A stretch of DNA of 64,000 bases from Tritonibacter mobilis (GCF_001681715.1 NZ_LNWY01000014.1:1-64000), one strand, 5' to 3'; positions 9,248-19,103 are shown, counted from the stretch's first letter. The notes: generated from the sequence alone by a model not told the origin. Made by a program: numbers and translations.

Positions 9248-10627
9248 ATGGACGGCACCGTTCTTGTGGCAGATGACGACCGTACGATCCGCACTGTCCT
9301 CACCCAGGCGCTGACCCGGGCGGGCTGCAAGGTCCATGCGACCTCCTCTTTGACGACCTTGATGCGTTGGGTCGGTGAAGGCAAAGGTGATGTGGTGATC
9401 TCGGATGTGATGATGCCCGACGGCAATGGGCTGGAGATGCTGCCGAAGATCGCACAGGATCGCCCGGGATTGCCAGTCATCGTGATTTCAGCACAAAACA
9501 CGATCATGACGGCCATCAAGGCGGCCGAGGCCGAGGCCTATGATTACCTGCCCAAGCCCTTTGACTTGCCCGAACTGATGAAGCGCACGGCAAAGGCGCT
9601 GACTGAAAAGCGAACCGCTCAAGTCCCCGGTCAGATCAATGTACCGGAAGAGCGTCCAGATGAGCTGCCGCTGGTGGGACGCACAGAGGTGATGCAGACG
9701 CTTTATCGGTTGATTGCGCGCGTGATGAACACGGATATGCCGCTGTTGATCACCGGCGAAAGTGGCACCGGTAAATCGTTGATTGCACGGGCTATTCATG
9801 ACTTTTCTGATCGTCGCACCTTGCCATTTGTGGTGGCCGAGGCGTCAGACCTGATTGAACTGGAAGGGCCATCCCGCCTACTTGGTCAGGTGAAGGGCGG
9901 AACGCTTTTGATTGATGAGTTGGTGGATCTGACCGATGAGGCGCAGGCGCGTTTGGTTCGGATGATGGATTCGCCCGGCGATCATGCACCACGGTTCATC
10001 GCAACCTCCAGTCAGCAAGATCTTGCTGAACAGCTCGAGGCAGGGGCGTTGCGGCAGGATCTCTATTACCGAATTTGCGGAACAGAGCTCTCTGTGCCAG
10101 CACTGCGAGAGCGTGTCGAAGACATTGCACTGTTGAGCGAACATTTCCTCTTGCGGGCCGAAACTGAAGGCGCTGCCCGACGTATCCTGAGCGATGACGC
10201 GCGCGATCTTTTGCGGCACTACGCATGGCCCGGCAACGTCCGTCAGTTGGAAAATACTGTTAAAAGACTGTCTCTTACCGCGAGAAGTGACGTGATCAGC
10301 AAGGCTGAAGTCGCGGCTGCATTAGGCCCCCAGAGCACCGGCGTTGAACCGGTTATGGGGGGCGGCGCGAACAATGAGAAACTCTCCGAATCTGTCGCAC
10401 GACATTTGCAGAGATATTTCGATTTGCATGGCGACATGCTGCCGCCTCCGGGGCTTTATGCGCGTCTTTTGCGTGAAGTTGAGACGCCACTGATTGAGAT
10501 TGCACTGGCTGCAACTGGCGGAAATCAGGCGAAATGCGCAGATCTGCTGGGGATTAACCGGAATACATTGCGCAAGAAAATCACTGACCTCGATATTGAG
10601 GTGACACGCCGCCGCAAACTGATGTAA
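9248..10627 (+). CDS. ntrC: Nitrogen regulation response regulator NtrC, lacking GAFTGA
   Basis: A 459-residue response regulator. The receiver phosphoacceptor is Asp53 in [13 protein letters not shown]. The AAA+ domain has Walker A GESGTGKS (170-177) and Walker B LLIDEL (220-225), and the C-terminus has a Fis-type helix-turn-helix ([18 protein letters not shown]). The loop between them is shortened and has no GAFTGA, the motif that contacts sigma-54. This matches what is known of Rhodobacter capsulatus NtrC, which activates with the housekeeping sigma factor. Target promoters would therefore not be sigma-54 promoters; that part is inference from the homologue. A Shine-Dalgarno AGGAG precedes the ATG. 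Confidence 0.95.
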   Translation: MDGTVLVADDDRTIRTVLTQALTRAGCKVHATSSLTTLMRWVGEGKGDVVISDVMMPDGNGLEMLPKIAQDRPGLPVIVISAQNTIMTAIKAAEAEAYDYLPKPFDLPELMKRTAKALTEKRTAQVPGQINVPEERPDELPLVGRTEVMQTLYRLIARVMNTDMPLLITGESGTGKSLIARAIHDFSDRRTLPFVVAEASDLIELEGPSRLLGQVKGGTLLIDELVDLTDEAQARLVRMMDSPGDHAPRFIATSSQQDLAEQLEAGALRQDLYYRICGTELSVPALRERVEDIALLSEHFLLRAETEGAARRILSDDARDLLRHYAWPGNVRQLENTVKRLSLTARSDVISKAEVAAALGPQSTGVEPVMGGGANNEKLSESVARHLQRYFDLHGDMLPPPGLYARLLREVETPLIEIALAATGGNQAKCADLLGINRNTLRKKITDLDIEVTRRRKLM

Positions 10628-10726
10628 TATCGCCACAGGAGCGTTGCTAAGTCGCCAGAAGGCGCATGGGGTAACGCGAAATCATGTGGTGAGCGGAAAA
10701 CGCTCAACATCAACTGGGGGCAGTCG

Positions 10727-13006
10727 GTGGCGCAGATGTCACATATCCGCTCGGTGTATCTTTGGCTTGGGGCCCTAGATCGCTGGCGAAAGACGCGTCG
10801 GGCGCGCAATATCACCACGCTTGGTCTGGTGCTGCTTGGGCCAATCATGGCGCTGGCAACTTTCCTTGTGATCGGTCCACTTAGTCAGGACGCAAGCTCT
10901 CCGGCGATGCGTCTGATCCTTCTGGCGGATCTCGTCTATGTTCTGTCGATCACTGCATTGGTGCTGAGCCAAATCGGTCGTTTGATTGCAGCGAGGCGCG
11001 AGAAGTCTGCTGGATCGCGTCTGCACCTTCGCCTCATTGGCGCGTTTGCCTTTCTTGCCTTGGTTCCAACGGTCACGGTTGCGGTATTTGCTGTTTTGAC
11101 GGTGAATGTCGGGCTTGAGGGGTGGTTTTCCGAGCGCGTGCGCGATGTGATCGGAAACTCCGTAAAAGCTGCAGAAGCCTACGAACGGCAGCAACGTCAG
11201 GATCTGGAACAAGACGCAATTGCGCTCGCCCGGTTTTTGGACCGGAGTCGCCGGAACAATTTCTTCATGAGCGACGGGCAGTTACGGCAGGTTCTTTCGC
11301 AAGGACAGTTGCAAATTCAGCGTGGCTTGAAAGAGGCCTATGTGGTCAACGGCACCGGTGCAATTCAGACCCGGGGTGAGCGATCCTATGAGTTTGATTT
11401 CGAAAAGCCCACGGATCAGGAAATTGCATCAGCCGAGGCAAATGAGCTCCACGTTATTCAGGATTGGGACAACAGCGAGTTTCGCGCACTGGTCCGCCTG
11501 AACGCCTTTGTCGACCGGTATCTCTATGTCAGCCGTGAGGTGGACGGTGAGTTGTTGAATCTGTTGGATGACACGCAGGAAACAGCGCATCTCTACCAAC
11601 AACTCGAAAGTGAACGCGGGCGCGTGTTGTTTGAGTTTGGTCTGCTCTACCTCGGCTTTGCGGTGATCCTAATTCTTGCTGCGATGTGGCTGGGCATGTG
11701 GTTTGCGGAACGGCTGTCACGCCCGGTTGGGCGATTGACCGTTGCGGCGCAACGGGTGGGTGCCGGGAACCTCAGTGTTCAGGTTGTCGAGGAAAACGGA
11801 GACGACGAGATTGCGCAATTGGGGCGCTATTTCAACCAGATGACCCAACAACTTCAGGCGCAACGTGAAACACTTTTGGAAAACACGCGCCAAATCGAAC
11901 AGCGCCGTCGTCTGTTTGACTCGGTGTTGTCGTCGGTGACGTCTGGTGTGGTTGGGCTGGATGCCAAAGGCTGTGTGACCTTTGTGAACACTTCCGCAAA
12001 GCGCTTGCTGGATTGGCGGGAAGATCAGAAATCTCTGGCGCTTGCTGTGGCGATTCCAGAATTTGGGCCGCTGTTTGATGATCTGATTCAGGGCGGCACC
12101 AGCACGGCGCAGGGTGAGATCAAGGTGACCCGGCAGGGGCGTCTCGAAAATCTTCTGGTGCGGATGGCGCGGCGGCATGCGGGTGACGACAAACTCGAAG
12201 GATATGTGGTTGCGTTCGACGACGTGACGGATCTTGTCAGCGCGCAGCGTATGGCGGCATGGGGCGATGTTGCGCGCCGCATTGCGCATGAGATCAAGAA
12301 CCCCTTGACGCCTATTCAACTAAGCGCAGAACGTATCAAACGAAAATTCGCGCCGAAACTTGGCGAAGAGCACAGTGATCAATTGCAATCCATGACAGAC
12401 GTAATCGTGCGTCAAACCAATGATCTACGCCGCATCGTTGATGAGTTTTCCAAATTTGCGCGGATGCCTGAACCGGATCGCCATGAAGAGGACCTAGGCA
12501 AGCTTGTGCAGAGCGCGGTGCTATTGCAGCAGGCGGGCCAGCCGGATTTGAAGATCAAAGCGGATATTCCCGATCATCCGATGTGTGTGGATGTGGATGC
12601 CACGATGATCGGTCAGGCGCTGACAAACCTGATCAAGAACGCTGGGGAAGCCACGGAAACCCTTCGTAAAAAGGGCGTAGAAGATACCTACGCCCCTGAA
12701 ATTCGGGTGTCGGTCACAAGTGATGAGAACGGACATGAAATCACTATCGCGGACAATGGGATCGGATTGCCCGCGGACCGGGCGCGATTGTTCGAACCCT
12801 ATGTGACCACCCGCGACGAGGGCACCGGTCTGGGGTTGCCGATCGTGAAGAAAATTATCGAAGAGCATGGTGGCAGTTTGGTGCTTGAAGACGCACCCAT
12901 CTTTGACGGGATGAGCCACCGGGGCGCTATGGCGGTGATCCGCCTTCCGGCACTGACGCCGGGAAATATCGTCCATAAACAAACCATAGTAGCAGGGCTG
13001 ACATGA
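10727..13006 (+). CDS. ntrY: Membrane sensor kinase NtrY
   Basis: A 759-residue transmembrane histidine kinase of the NtrYX system, linked in other alphaproteobacteria to nitrogen, redox and envelope control. Hydrophobic segments occur near residues 30-50, 60-85 and 100-125, with another near 305-330. A HAMP linker follows (RLSRPVGRLTVAAQRVGAGN), then a PAS region (LLSSVTSGVVGLD-like), the H-box [20 protein letters not shown] near residue 520, and a C-terminal ATPase with DNGIGLP and GTGLGLPIV. The GTG at 10727 has a GGGGG stretch six bases upstream. Its stop overlaps ntrX. Confidence 0.94.
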   Translation: MAQMSHIRSVYLWLGALDRWRKTRRARNITTLGLVLLGPIMALATFLVIGPLSQDASSPAMRLILLADLVYVLSITALVLSQIGRLIAARREKSAGSRLHLRLIGAFAFLALVPTVTVAVFAVLTVNVGLEGWFSERVRDVIGNSVKAAEAYERQQRQDLEQDAIALARFLDRSRRNNFFMSDGQLRQVLSQGQLQIQRGLKEAYVVNGTGAIQTRGERSYEFDFEKPTDQEIASAEANELHVIQDWDNSEFRALVRLNAFVDRYLYVSREVDGELLNLLDDTQETAHLYQQLESERGRVLFEFGLLYLGFAVILILAAMWLGMWFAERLSRPVGRLTVAAQRVGAGNLSVQVVEENGDDEIAQLGRYFNQMTQQLQAQRETLLENTRQIEQRRRLFDSVLSSVTSGVVGLDAKGCVTFVNTSAKRLLDWREDQKSLALAVAIPEFGPLFDDLIQGGTSTAQGEIKVTRQGRLENLLVRMARRHAGDDKLEGYVVAFDDVTDLVSAQRMAAWGDVARRIAHEIKNPLTPIQLSAERIKRKFAPKLGEEHSDQLQSMTDVIVRQTNDLRRIVDEFSKFARMPEPDRHEEDLGKLVQSAVLLQQAGQPDLKIKADIPDHPMCVDVDATMIGQALTNLIKNAGEATETLRKKGVEDTYAPEIRVSVTSDENGHEITIADNGIGLPADRARLFEPYVTTRDEGTGLGLPIVKKIIEEHGGSLVLEDAPIFDGMSHRGAMAVIRLPALTPGNIVHKQTIVAGLT

Positions 13007-14421
13007 GTGATATTCTGATTGTTGACGATGAACGTGACATCCGGGAACTGGTTTCGGACATTCTCGAGGATGAAAGCTATGCAACGCGAAAAGCGGCCAA
13101 CTCTGAAGAGTGTATGGCTGCATTTGAGGATGCGCCGCCCGCGCTGCTGATTTTGGATATCTGGCTTAAAGACAGCCAGATGGATGGGATCGACATTCTG
13201 AAGACCGTGAAACGCGACTACCCCGAGGTGCCGGTCGTCATCATTTCAGGTCACGGTAACATCGAGATTGCTGTCGCTGCGATTAAGCAGGGCGCTTATG
13301 ATTTTATCGAAAAACCCTTTAATATCGATCAGTTGATGGTCGTTATTCGCCGCGCGATGGAAACCTCGCGTCTGCGGCGCGAGAACACGGACCTCAGGCG
13401 CAAGGATGTGGGCGCGACGGATATGGTGGGAACCTCTCCGGCGTTTCGTGCGCTCACCAGCCAACTTGACAAGGTTACCAAATCCAATGGCCGCGTGATG
13501 CTGACCGGTCCGGCGGGCAGCGGCAAGGAAGTGGCCGCACGCTATATCCATGCCAATTCCAACCGCGCCAGCGCGCCCTTTATCACGGTGAACTGCGCCA
13601 GCATCGAGCCTGAGCGCATGGAGGATGTGCTCTTTGGCCGCGAGGGCAGTGAACGCGGTGTAGAGCCGGGCCTCCTGGAGCAAGCGGATGGCGGTGTGAT
13701 CTTCTTTGACGAGGTCGCGGATATGCCCTCCGGCACCCAATCCAAGATCCTGCGCGTTTTGGTGGATCAACAGTTCGTCCGCGTCGGTGGCACGGATAAG
13801 GTAAAGGTCGATCTGAGGGTGGTCTCGGCGACAAATCGTGACCTTGAACAGGAAATCAAGGATGGGAACTTTCGCCAAGAGTTGTATCACCGCCTGAACG
13901 TGGTTCCGATTTGCGTCCCATCACTGGCGGATCGTCGCGAAGACATCCCGCTTCTTGCCGAATACTTCATCGAAGGGTTCAACCAGAGCCAAGGCTTGCC
14001 GCTGCGTGAGTTGAGTGAGGACGCGGTCGCCTTGATGCAGACCATGACGTGGCCGGGGAACGTGCGTCAGCTTAAGAACCTCGTGGAACGTGTTCTTATT
14101 CTCGGCGATACGACCGATCCCATTCAGGCCAAAGACCTGCCCAGCGAGGAGGAAAAGGTCGAAACGGAGGGGCGCGTGGTTCTTTCGGGTGCACTGGCGA
14201 CCTTGCCCTTGCGTGAGGCGCGTGAAGCCTTTGAACGCGAATACCTGCTCACTCAGATCAATCGGTTTGGCGGTAATATCAGCCGTACGGCGTCTTTTGT
14301 TGGCATGGAACGCTCGGCGCTGCACCGAAAGCTTAAATCGCTCGGTGTGGTGACATCCAACAAGGCTGGGGCCCGCGTGGCACGGGTCGAGAATGAAGAA
14401 GAGACGGAAGAAACGGCATAA
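13003..14421 (+). CDS. ntrX: Response regulator NtrX
   Basis: Partner regulator of NtrY, 472 residues. The receiver Asp is D52 in LLILDIWLKD. The AAA+ module has a Walker A of the form GPAGSGKE (169-176), Walker B VIFFDEVADM, and an arginine-finger region; the Fis-type HTH is GGNISRTASFVGMERSALHRK. Where sigma-54 activators carry GAFTGA, this protein reads FGREGSERGVEPG (211-223), so the motif is absent. This is known for NtrX proteins of other alphaproteobacteria and points to a non-sigma-54 mode of regulation. The four-base overlap with ntrY indicates coupled translation. Confidence 0.94.
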   Translation: MSDILIVDDERDIRELVSDILEDESYATRKAANSEECMAAFEDAPPALLILDIWLKDSQMDGIDILKTVKRDYPEVPVVIISGHGNIEIAVAAIKQGAYDFIEKPFNIDQLMVVIRRAMETSRLRRENTDLRRKDVGATDMVGTSPAFRALTSQLDKVTKSNGRVMLTGPAGSGKEVAARYIHANSNRASAPFITVNCASIEPERMEDVLFGREGSERGVEPGLLEQADGGVIFFDEVADMPSGTQSKILRVLVDQQFVRVGGTDKVKVDLRVVSATNRDLEQEIKDGNFRQELYHRLNVVPICVPSLADRREDIPLLAEYFIEGFNQSQGLPLRELSEDAVALMQTMTWPGNVRQLKNLVERVLILGDTTDPIQAKDLPSEEEKVETEGRVVLSGALATLPLREAREAFEREYLLTQINRFGGNISRTASFVGMERSALHRKLKSLGVVTSNKAGARVARVENEEETEETA

Positions 14422-14433
14422 ACAAGGGGCAGG

Positions 14434-14485
14434 CCCGGCTTGTGCCGGGACAATTGAATTGACCATGCCGGAACCATCTGGCATG
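14434..14485 (+). other. Two hairpins between ntrX and trkA
   Basis: Two inverted repeats fall in the 98-base ntrX-trkA gap. CCCGGC at 14434-14439 pairs with GCCGGG at 14444-14449 over a four-base loop, and CATGCC at 14464-14469 pairs with GGCATG at 14480-14485. Neither has a following T-run, so they are not classic terminators. They could stabilise an RNA end or separate expression of ntrX and trkA. Confidence 0.35.
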
Positions 14486-14519
14486 CAAATCAGGCAGTCC
14501 AGCGCCCGGAGAGCGGTCT

Positions 14520-15896
14520 ATGAAAGTTATCATCTGTGGAGCCGGGCAGGTCGGTTGGCAGATCGCGCGGCATTTGTCGGGCGAACACAACGATGTCACG
14601 GTCGTCGACAACAATCCTGATCTGGTGCGCCGAGCGACAGATACCCTTGATGTTCAAGGGATTGCGGGCTTTGCTTCATATCCGGATGTGTTGGATCGGG
14701 CAGGGGCGCGGGACGCGGATATGATCATTGCCGCAACCCACTCGGATGAGGTGAACATGGTCACCTGTCAGGTGGCGCATTCGGTCTTTGCCATTCAACG
14801 CAAGATCGCGCGCCTGCGGGCCAAAAGCTATCTAAACGCAATTTACTCTGATCTCTATCGTCGCGACCATCTGCCGATTGACGTGGTCATCAGCCCGGAG
14901 CGAGAGGTTGCCGCCGCTGCGATGCAACGTCTGCGCGCGCCTGCGGCCTTTGACACCGAAGTATTTATGGACGGTCGCGCACAGCTGTTGGGCATTCACG
15001 TCGAGGAAGATTGCCCGGTTGTGAACACACCCTTGCGGCAGCTCACCGAGCTGTTCTCGACCTTGCGCGCCATTGTTGTGGGTATTCGCCGCGATGGAAC
15101 GCTTTTTGCGCCGGAGCCGGGCGATCAGCTGTTTGTTGGGGACGCGGCCTATGTGTTCTGCCACGCTGATGACGTGAGCCGCACCATGGAAGTCTTTGGT
15201 AAAACAGAGAAACGTCAGGAACGTGTGGTGATTGTCGGCGGTGGTAACGTGGGGCTAGAGGTCGCCAAGGCACTGGAGGCGCGCACCGGTCGCACCCGTG
15301 CCAAGATGATCGAGAAAAGCCGCAAACACGCCGAAATTGCCGCCGAAGCATTGGAGCGCACGATTGTTCTGAACGGTGATGGTCTGGACCGGGGCCTGAT
15401 GATCGAGGCGGGGATCGACAAGGCCGACGCCATGCTTGCGGTGACCGATGATGATAAAACCAATATGCTGGCAGCGGTCCGCGCCAAAACCGAGGGCTGT
15501 CCCTTTGCAATTGCCCTGATCAACGACCCAACGCTTCTGCCGTTGCTGCCGCATTTGGGAATCGACGCGCACATCAACCCGCGGGCAACCACCGTCAGCT
15601 CTATCTTGCGCCACATCCGTTATGGCCGCATCCGGCAGGTGTACTCGATTGGTGACGCAGAGGCGGAGGTGATCGAGACCGAGGTCCTTTCGACCTCGCC
15701 TATGGCAGGTCAGGCCATTCGCGATATCGACTTCCCCGAAGGTGTTCTGGTCGGTGCTGTCAGCAAAAACGGCGAAGTGGTGCGCCCAAGCGGGGGCCTC
15801 CGGATCGAGGCTGGCGATACCATCGCGCTCTTTGCCATGGCCGCAGATGTGCGCGAGGTTGAGCGCCTCATGCAGGTCTCGATCGACTACTTCTAG
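14520..15896 (+). CDS. trkA: Trk potassium uptake regulatory subunit TrkA
   Basis: Peripheral, NAD-binding gating subunit of the Trk potassium system, 458 residues as usual. Two tandem RCK modules are visible: the first opens with CGAGQVGWQIARHLSG, the second, near residue 235, with VIVGGGNVGLEVAKALEA. Each is followed by a TrkA-C domain. It lies directly before trkH with one base between stop and start, so both subunits are made together. The location next to ntrYX is conserved in Rhodobacteraceae. Confidence 0.96.
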   Translation: MKVIICGAGQVGWQIARHLSGEHNDVTVVDNNPDLVRRATDTLDVQGIAGFASYPDVLDRAGARDADMIIAATHSDEVNMVTCQVAHSVFAIQRKIARLRAKSYLNAIYSDLYRRDHLPIDVVISPEREVAAAAMQRLRAPAAFDTEVFMDGRAQLLGIHVEEDCPVVNTPLRQLTELFSTLRAIVVGIRRDGTLFAPEPGDQLFVGDAAYVFCHADDVSRTMEVFGKTEKRQERVVIVGGGNVGLEVAKALEARTGRTRAKMIEKSRKHAEIAAEALERTIVLNGDGLDRGLMIEAGIDKADAMLAVTDDDKTNMLAAVRAKTEGCPFAIALINDPTLLPLLPHLGIDAHINPRATTVSSILRHIRYGRIRQVYSIGDAEAEVIETEVLSTSPMAGQAIRDIDFPEGVLVGAVSKNGEVVRPSGGLRIEAGDTIALFAMAADVREVERLMQVSIDYF

Positions 15897-15897
15897 C

Positions 15898-17436
15898 ATG
15901 AAGCGCCGTCCCCTGTCCCAAGTCCGCGGTATCTTGCGGTTGCCGCTGTTGCTGCTCATCTGGGGGGTGTTTGCAATCGCCATGTGGATCCCGGCAGTGT
16001 ATGCGGTGATCGTGGACGACCACCAAACCTCGCAGAGTTTCTTTTATTCCGGGATCGTTGGGCTGACCTTGGTGACGTTCGTGGGGTTGTCGATTTCCAA
16101 TCGGGTACCGCGATATGGGATGCCCGGCCAGCTGATGACCTTGCTGGCAACCTTTGTGTTTTTGCCCCTGTACCTTGCGATTCCACTGCAGGATGCTTTG
16201 CAAAACACAAGCTACCTGAACGCCTACTTCGATATGGTCAGTGCGTTGACCACCACCGGCGCGGATATCTTCGATCGTCCCGGGAGGGTACCGCAATCGG
16301 TGCATCTGTGGCGCGTATTGGTCGCGTGGCTGGGTGGCATGTTCATGTGGATCGCGGCATCTGCAGTTCTGGCGCCGTTGTCGCTTGGCGGGTTTGAGGT
16401 CACAACCCGCGCCGAGCCGGGCCGCAGCGATGCGATTTTGCGCGAAAGCCAGCGTCCCGATCCGCGCCGTAAGCTGATCCTCGTAACCCGGGCGCTGGCG
16501 CCGGTTTACGCGGGGCTGACCTTCGCATTGGCGCTGTTGCTGATGCTCTGTGGCGAGAGTGGGCTGGTCGCGGTGAGCCATGCGATGTCGATTATGGCGA
16601 CCTCTGGTCTTTCGCCGATTGGCGGAATTGGCGCAGCTCAATCGGGACTCGCAGGTGAGATGGTGATGTTCCTCTTCCTGCTGTTTGCCTTGTCGCGCTT
16701 GACATTTTCCAGCGACACGGTCGCGGTTGGGCATGGGCGTCTCGACAAAGACCCCGAGTTCCGGACCGGCATGCTGATCATCATCGGGGTGCCGATGCTT
16801 TTGTTCTTGCGCCACTGGATTGCTGCGCTGGAGGTCAATGCATCGGACGATTGGACCATGGCGCTGGCGTCCTTTTGGGGCGCGCTGTTCACCGTCACCT
16901 CGTTTCTGACCACCAACGGATTCGAGAGCGCATATTGGTTCAGCGCGCAGGAATGGTCCGGGTTGGAAACACCGGGAATGATCCTGCTAGGGCTGGCGGT
17001 GATGGGCGGCGGTGTTGCCACCACTGCGGGGGGCGTGAAGCTGCTGCGTGTTTATGCGCTCTACCTCAATGGTCTGCGTGAAATGGAGCGATTGGTCCTG
17101 CCGTCATCTGTCAGCGGAGAAGGGCGTGGCAACAGACGCCTGCAAAGCAACGGTGCTTTTGTGGCGTGGATCTTTTTCATGCTGTTCGCGCTGTCGCTGA
17201 CGCTGATCTCGGTGGCGCTGTCGGCTTTTGGTATTCCCTTTGAGCAGGCGATGATTCTCACCGTTGCGGGGCTGTCGACAACTGGTCCGCTGATCGAGGC
17301 GGCTGGGCAGGTTCCGATTGAGCTAAACCTGATGGATGCGCCTGCAAAGCTGATCTTGTGTTTCGCAATGGTTTTGGGGCGTCTTGAAACGCTGGCCATT
17401 ATTGCGCTTCTGTCGCCCAATCTCTGGCGCAACTGA
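15898..17436 (+). CDS. trkH: Trk potassium transporter membrane subunit TrkH
   Basis: Potassium-translocating membrane subunit, 512 residues with about ten to twelve hydrophobic segments. Pore-loop glycine motifs typical of the Trk/Ktr/HKT superfamily can be seen: SALTTTGADIF, MATSGLSPIGG, FLTTNGFES and VAGLSTTGPLI. Each carries the filter glycine after Thr/Ser. The start ATG at 15898 follows the trkA stop after one base; longer in-frame starts would lie inside trkA and add non-homologous sequence. Confidence 0.94.
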   Translation: MKRRPLSQVRGILRLPLLLLIWGVFAIAMWIPAVYAVIVDDHQTSQSFFYSGIVGLTLVTFVGLSISNRVPRYGMPGQLMTLLATFVFLPLYLAIPLQDALQNTSYLNAYFDMVSALTTTGADIFDRPGRVPQSVHLWRVLVAWLGGMFMWIAASAVLAPLSLGGFEVTTRAEPGRSDAILRESQRPDPRRKLILVTRALAPVYAGLTFALALLLMLCGESGLVAVSHAMSIMATSGLSPIGGIGAAQSGLAGEMVMFLFLLFALSRLTFSSDTVAVGHGRLDKDPEFRTGMLIIIGVPMLLFLRHWIAALEVNASDDWTMALASFWGALFTVTSFLTTNGFESAYWFSAQEWSGLETPGMILLGLAVMGGGVATTAGGVKLLRVYALYLNGLREMERLVLPSSVSGEGRGNRRLQSNGAFVAWIFFMLFALSLTLISVALSAFGIPFEQAMILTVAGLSTTGPLIEAAGQVPIELNLMDAPAKLILCFAMVLGRLETLAIIALLSPNLWRN

Positions 17437-17568
17437 CACAAACTGGCTAAGTCATGTGGAAAAGTGACGTTTTTCGGGTGGAAACCCGCTAAATCTGCGT
17501 CCATACTCGACATAAGGGACGCGTTGGGCCGCAGCGCGTAACAAGAACAAAGGCGAGATAATAAGCAA

Positions 17569-17808
17569 ATGGCTTCGGACAGACAGAATCTTCAGGACGC
17601 TTTCCTGAACCACGTTCGCAAAACAAAAGTTCCAGTCACAATCTTTCTGATCAACGGTGTGAAACTGCAGGGCGTGATCACCTGGTTCGACAACTTCTGT
17701 GTGCTGCTGCGCCGCGATGGCCAGTCGCAGCTTGTATACAAGCATGCGATTTCGACCATCATGCCGGCCCAGCCGATCAGTCTCTATGAGGGTGAAGACT
17801 CCAATTGA
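17569..17808 (+). CDS. hfq: RNA chaperone Hfq
   Basis: A 79-residue Sm-like protein that forms hexamers and pairs small RNAs with mRNAs. Sm1 is in [20 protein letters not shown] and Sm2 in the YKHAISTI segment, with the distal- and proximal-face residues (Q8-like, F42-like, YKH) present. The acidic tail is short (EGEDSN), as in other alphaproteobacteria. It is preceded by a 132-base gap after trkH and coupled to hflX through a TGATG junction. Confidence 0.97.
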   Translation: MASDRQNLQDAFLNHVRKTKVPVTIFLINGVKLQGVITWFDNFCVLLRRDGQSQLVYKHAISTIMPAQPISLYEGEDSN

Positions 17809-19079
17809 TGGAGCATGATAGGAAGCAGACCCGCGCCTGGGTCCTGCATCCGGATATCAAATCAGACAGGGATCGTCGCAACGCTGTTACGGCGCTCGAA
17901 GAGGGTGTGGCGCTTGCCGCCGCACTCCCCGACCTCGAAGTGGTCGGGGCGAAAGTCGTGGGTTTGCCCAAGGCGCATCCCGGTATGCTGTTTGGTTCCG
18001 GCAAGATCGAAGAGCTGAAGACGCTGTTCAAGGCGGAGGAGGTGGAACTGGTCCTGATTGATGGCCCAGTCAGCCCGGTCCAACAGCGCAATTTGGAAAA
18101 AGCCTGGAAGGTGAAGATTTTGGACCGGACCGGTCTGATTTTAGAAATCTTCTCAGATCGTGCGCGCACCCGTGAGGGTGTATTGCAGGTGGAGATGGCT
18201 GCGCTCAGCTACCAGCGCACGCGTCTGGTGCGGGCCTGGACTCACCTGGAACGTCAGCGCGGTGGACTTGGCTTCGTCGGCGGCCCCGGCGAAACTCAGA
18301 TCGAGGCTGACCGCCGCGCCATTGACGAGCAACTTGTGCGGTTGCGTCGCCAGCTCGATAAGGTGGTGAAAACCCGGACGCTGCATCGCGCGGCGCGGGC
18401 CAAGATCCCTTATCCGATTGTTGCGCTTGTGGGCTATACCAACGCGGGAAAATCCACACTGTTCAATCGGTTAACGGGTGCAGATGTGATGGCCAAAGAT
18501 ATGCTCTTTGCCACACTTGACCCAACCATGCGCCGTGTCGAGTTGCCCGACGGACCCGAAGTGATCTTGTCTGATACGGTGGGCTTCATCTCTGATCTGC
18601 CGACCGAGCTGGTCGCCTCCTTCCGTGCGACACTGGAGGAAGTGTTGGCGGCGGATGTGATCCTGCATGTACGCGACATCAGTCACAGCGACACCGAAAA
18701 TCAGGCCGAAGATGTAGAGCAGATCCTCAATTCCCTCGGTGTGGATGAGGATCGCGCGTTGATTGAGGTCTGGAACAAGATCGACCAACTCTCAGAAGAG
18801 GAAGCAGATGCCTGTCGTCAACGCGCTGAGCGTAGCGAGGAGCTATATGCGATCTCTGCGATCACTGGCGAGGGCCTGCCGGAACTTCTGAATAACATCG
18901 CGCTGAAATTGCAGGGCGTGCGTCATCATGAGGTGCTGCACCTCGATTTTTCACAAGGCAAGCAGCGCGCATGGTTGTTCAAACAGGATGTCGTCCAAGA
19001 GGAAGAGCAAACCGATACGGGGTTTGAGATTTCTGTACGCTGGACCGACAAGCAAAAAGCACAATACGCAGCGCTCTAG
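17808..19079 (+). CDS. hflX: Ribosome-associated GTPase HflX
   Basis: GTPase that binds and splits or rescues ribosomes under stress; 423 residues. It has the N-terminal HflX nucleotide-binding domain (with HPGMLFGSGKIEEL), a helical linker carrying GGLGFVGGPGETQIE, and the GTPase domain with P-loop GYTNAGKS (about 208-215), the switch II DTVGFI and NKID. The ATG at 17808 overlaps the hfq stop (TGATG). The hfq-hflX pair is widely conserved. A bidirectional hairpin begins inside its last codons. Confidence 0.95.
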   Translation: MEHDRKQTRAWVLHPDIKSDRDRRNAVTALEEGVALAAALPDLEVVGAKVVGLPKAHPGMLFGSGKIEELKTLFKAEEVELVLIDGPVSPVQQRNLEKAWKVKILDRTGLILEIFSDRARTREGVLQVEMAALSYQRTRLVRAWTHLERQRGGLGFVGGPGETQIEADRRAIDEQLVRLRRQLDKVVKTRTLHRAARAKIPYPIVALVGYTNAGKSTLFNRLTGADVMAKDMLFATLDPTMRRVELPDGPEVILSDTVGFISDLPTELVASFRATLEEVLAADVILHVRDISHSDTENQAEDVEQILNSLGVDEDRALIEVWNKIDQLSEEEADACRQRAERSEELYAISAITGEGLPELLNNIALKLQGVRHHEVLHLDFSQGKQRAWLFKQDVVQEEEQTDTGFEISVRWTDKQKAQYAAL

Positions 19080-19092
19080 GGCGCTGCGTATT
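19063..19092. terminator. Bidirectional terminator overlapping the hflX stop
   Basis: AATACGCAGCGC (19063-19074) and GCGCTGCGTATT (19081-19092) form a perfect 12-bp stem with a six-base loop that contains the hflX stop codon TAG. The plus strand continues TTCTCTT and the minus strand continues into a T-rich run, so it should serve both hflX and the convergent acylase gene. Confidence 0.75.
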
Positions 19093-19103
19093 CTCTTGCC
19101 CGA

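Noticed and set aside
15868-16815. A His/Gln-rich frame opposite trkH
   Set aside because: Its low-complexity composition comes from reading the hydrophobic trkH codons in reverse.
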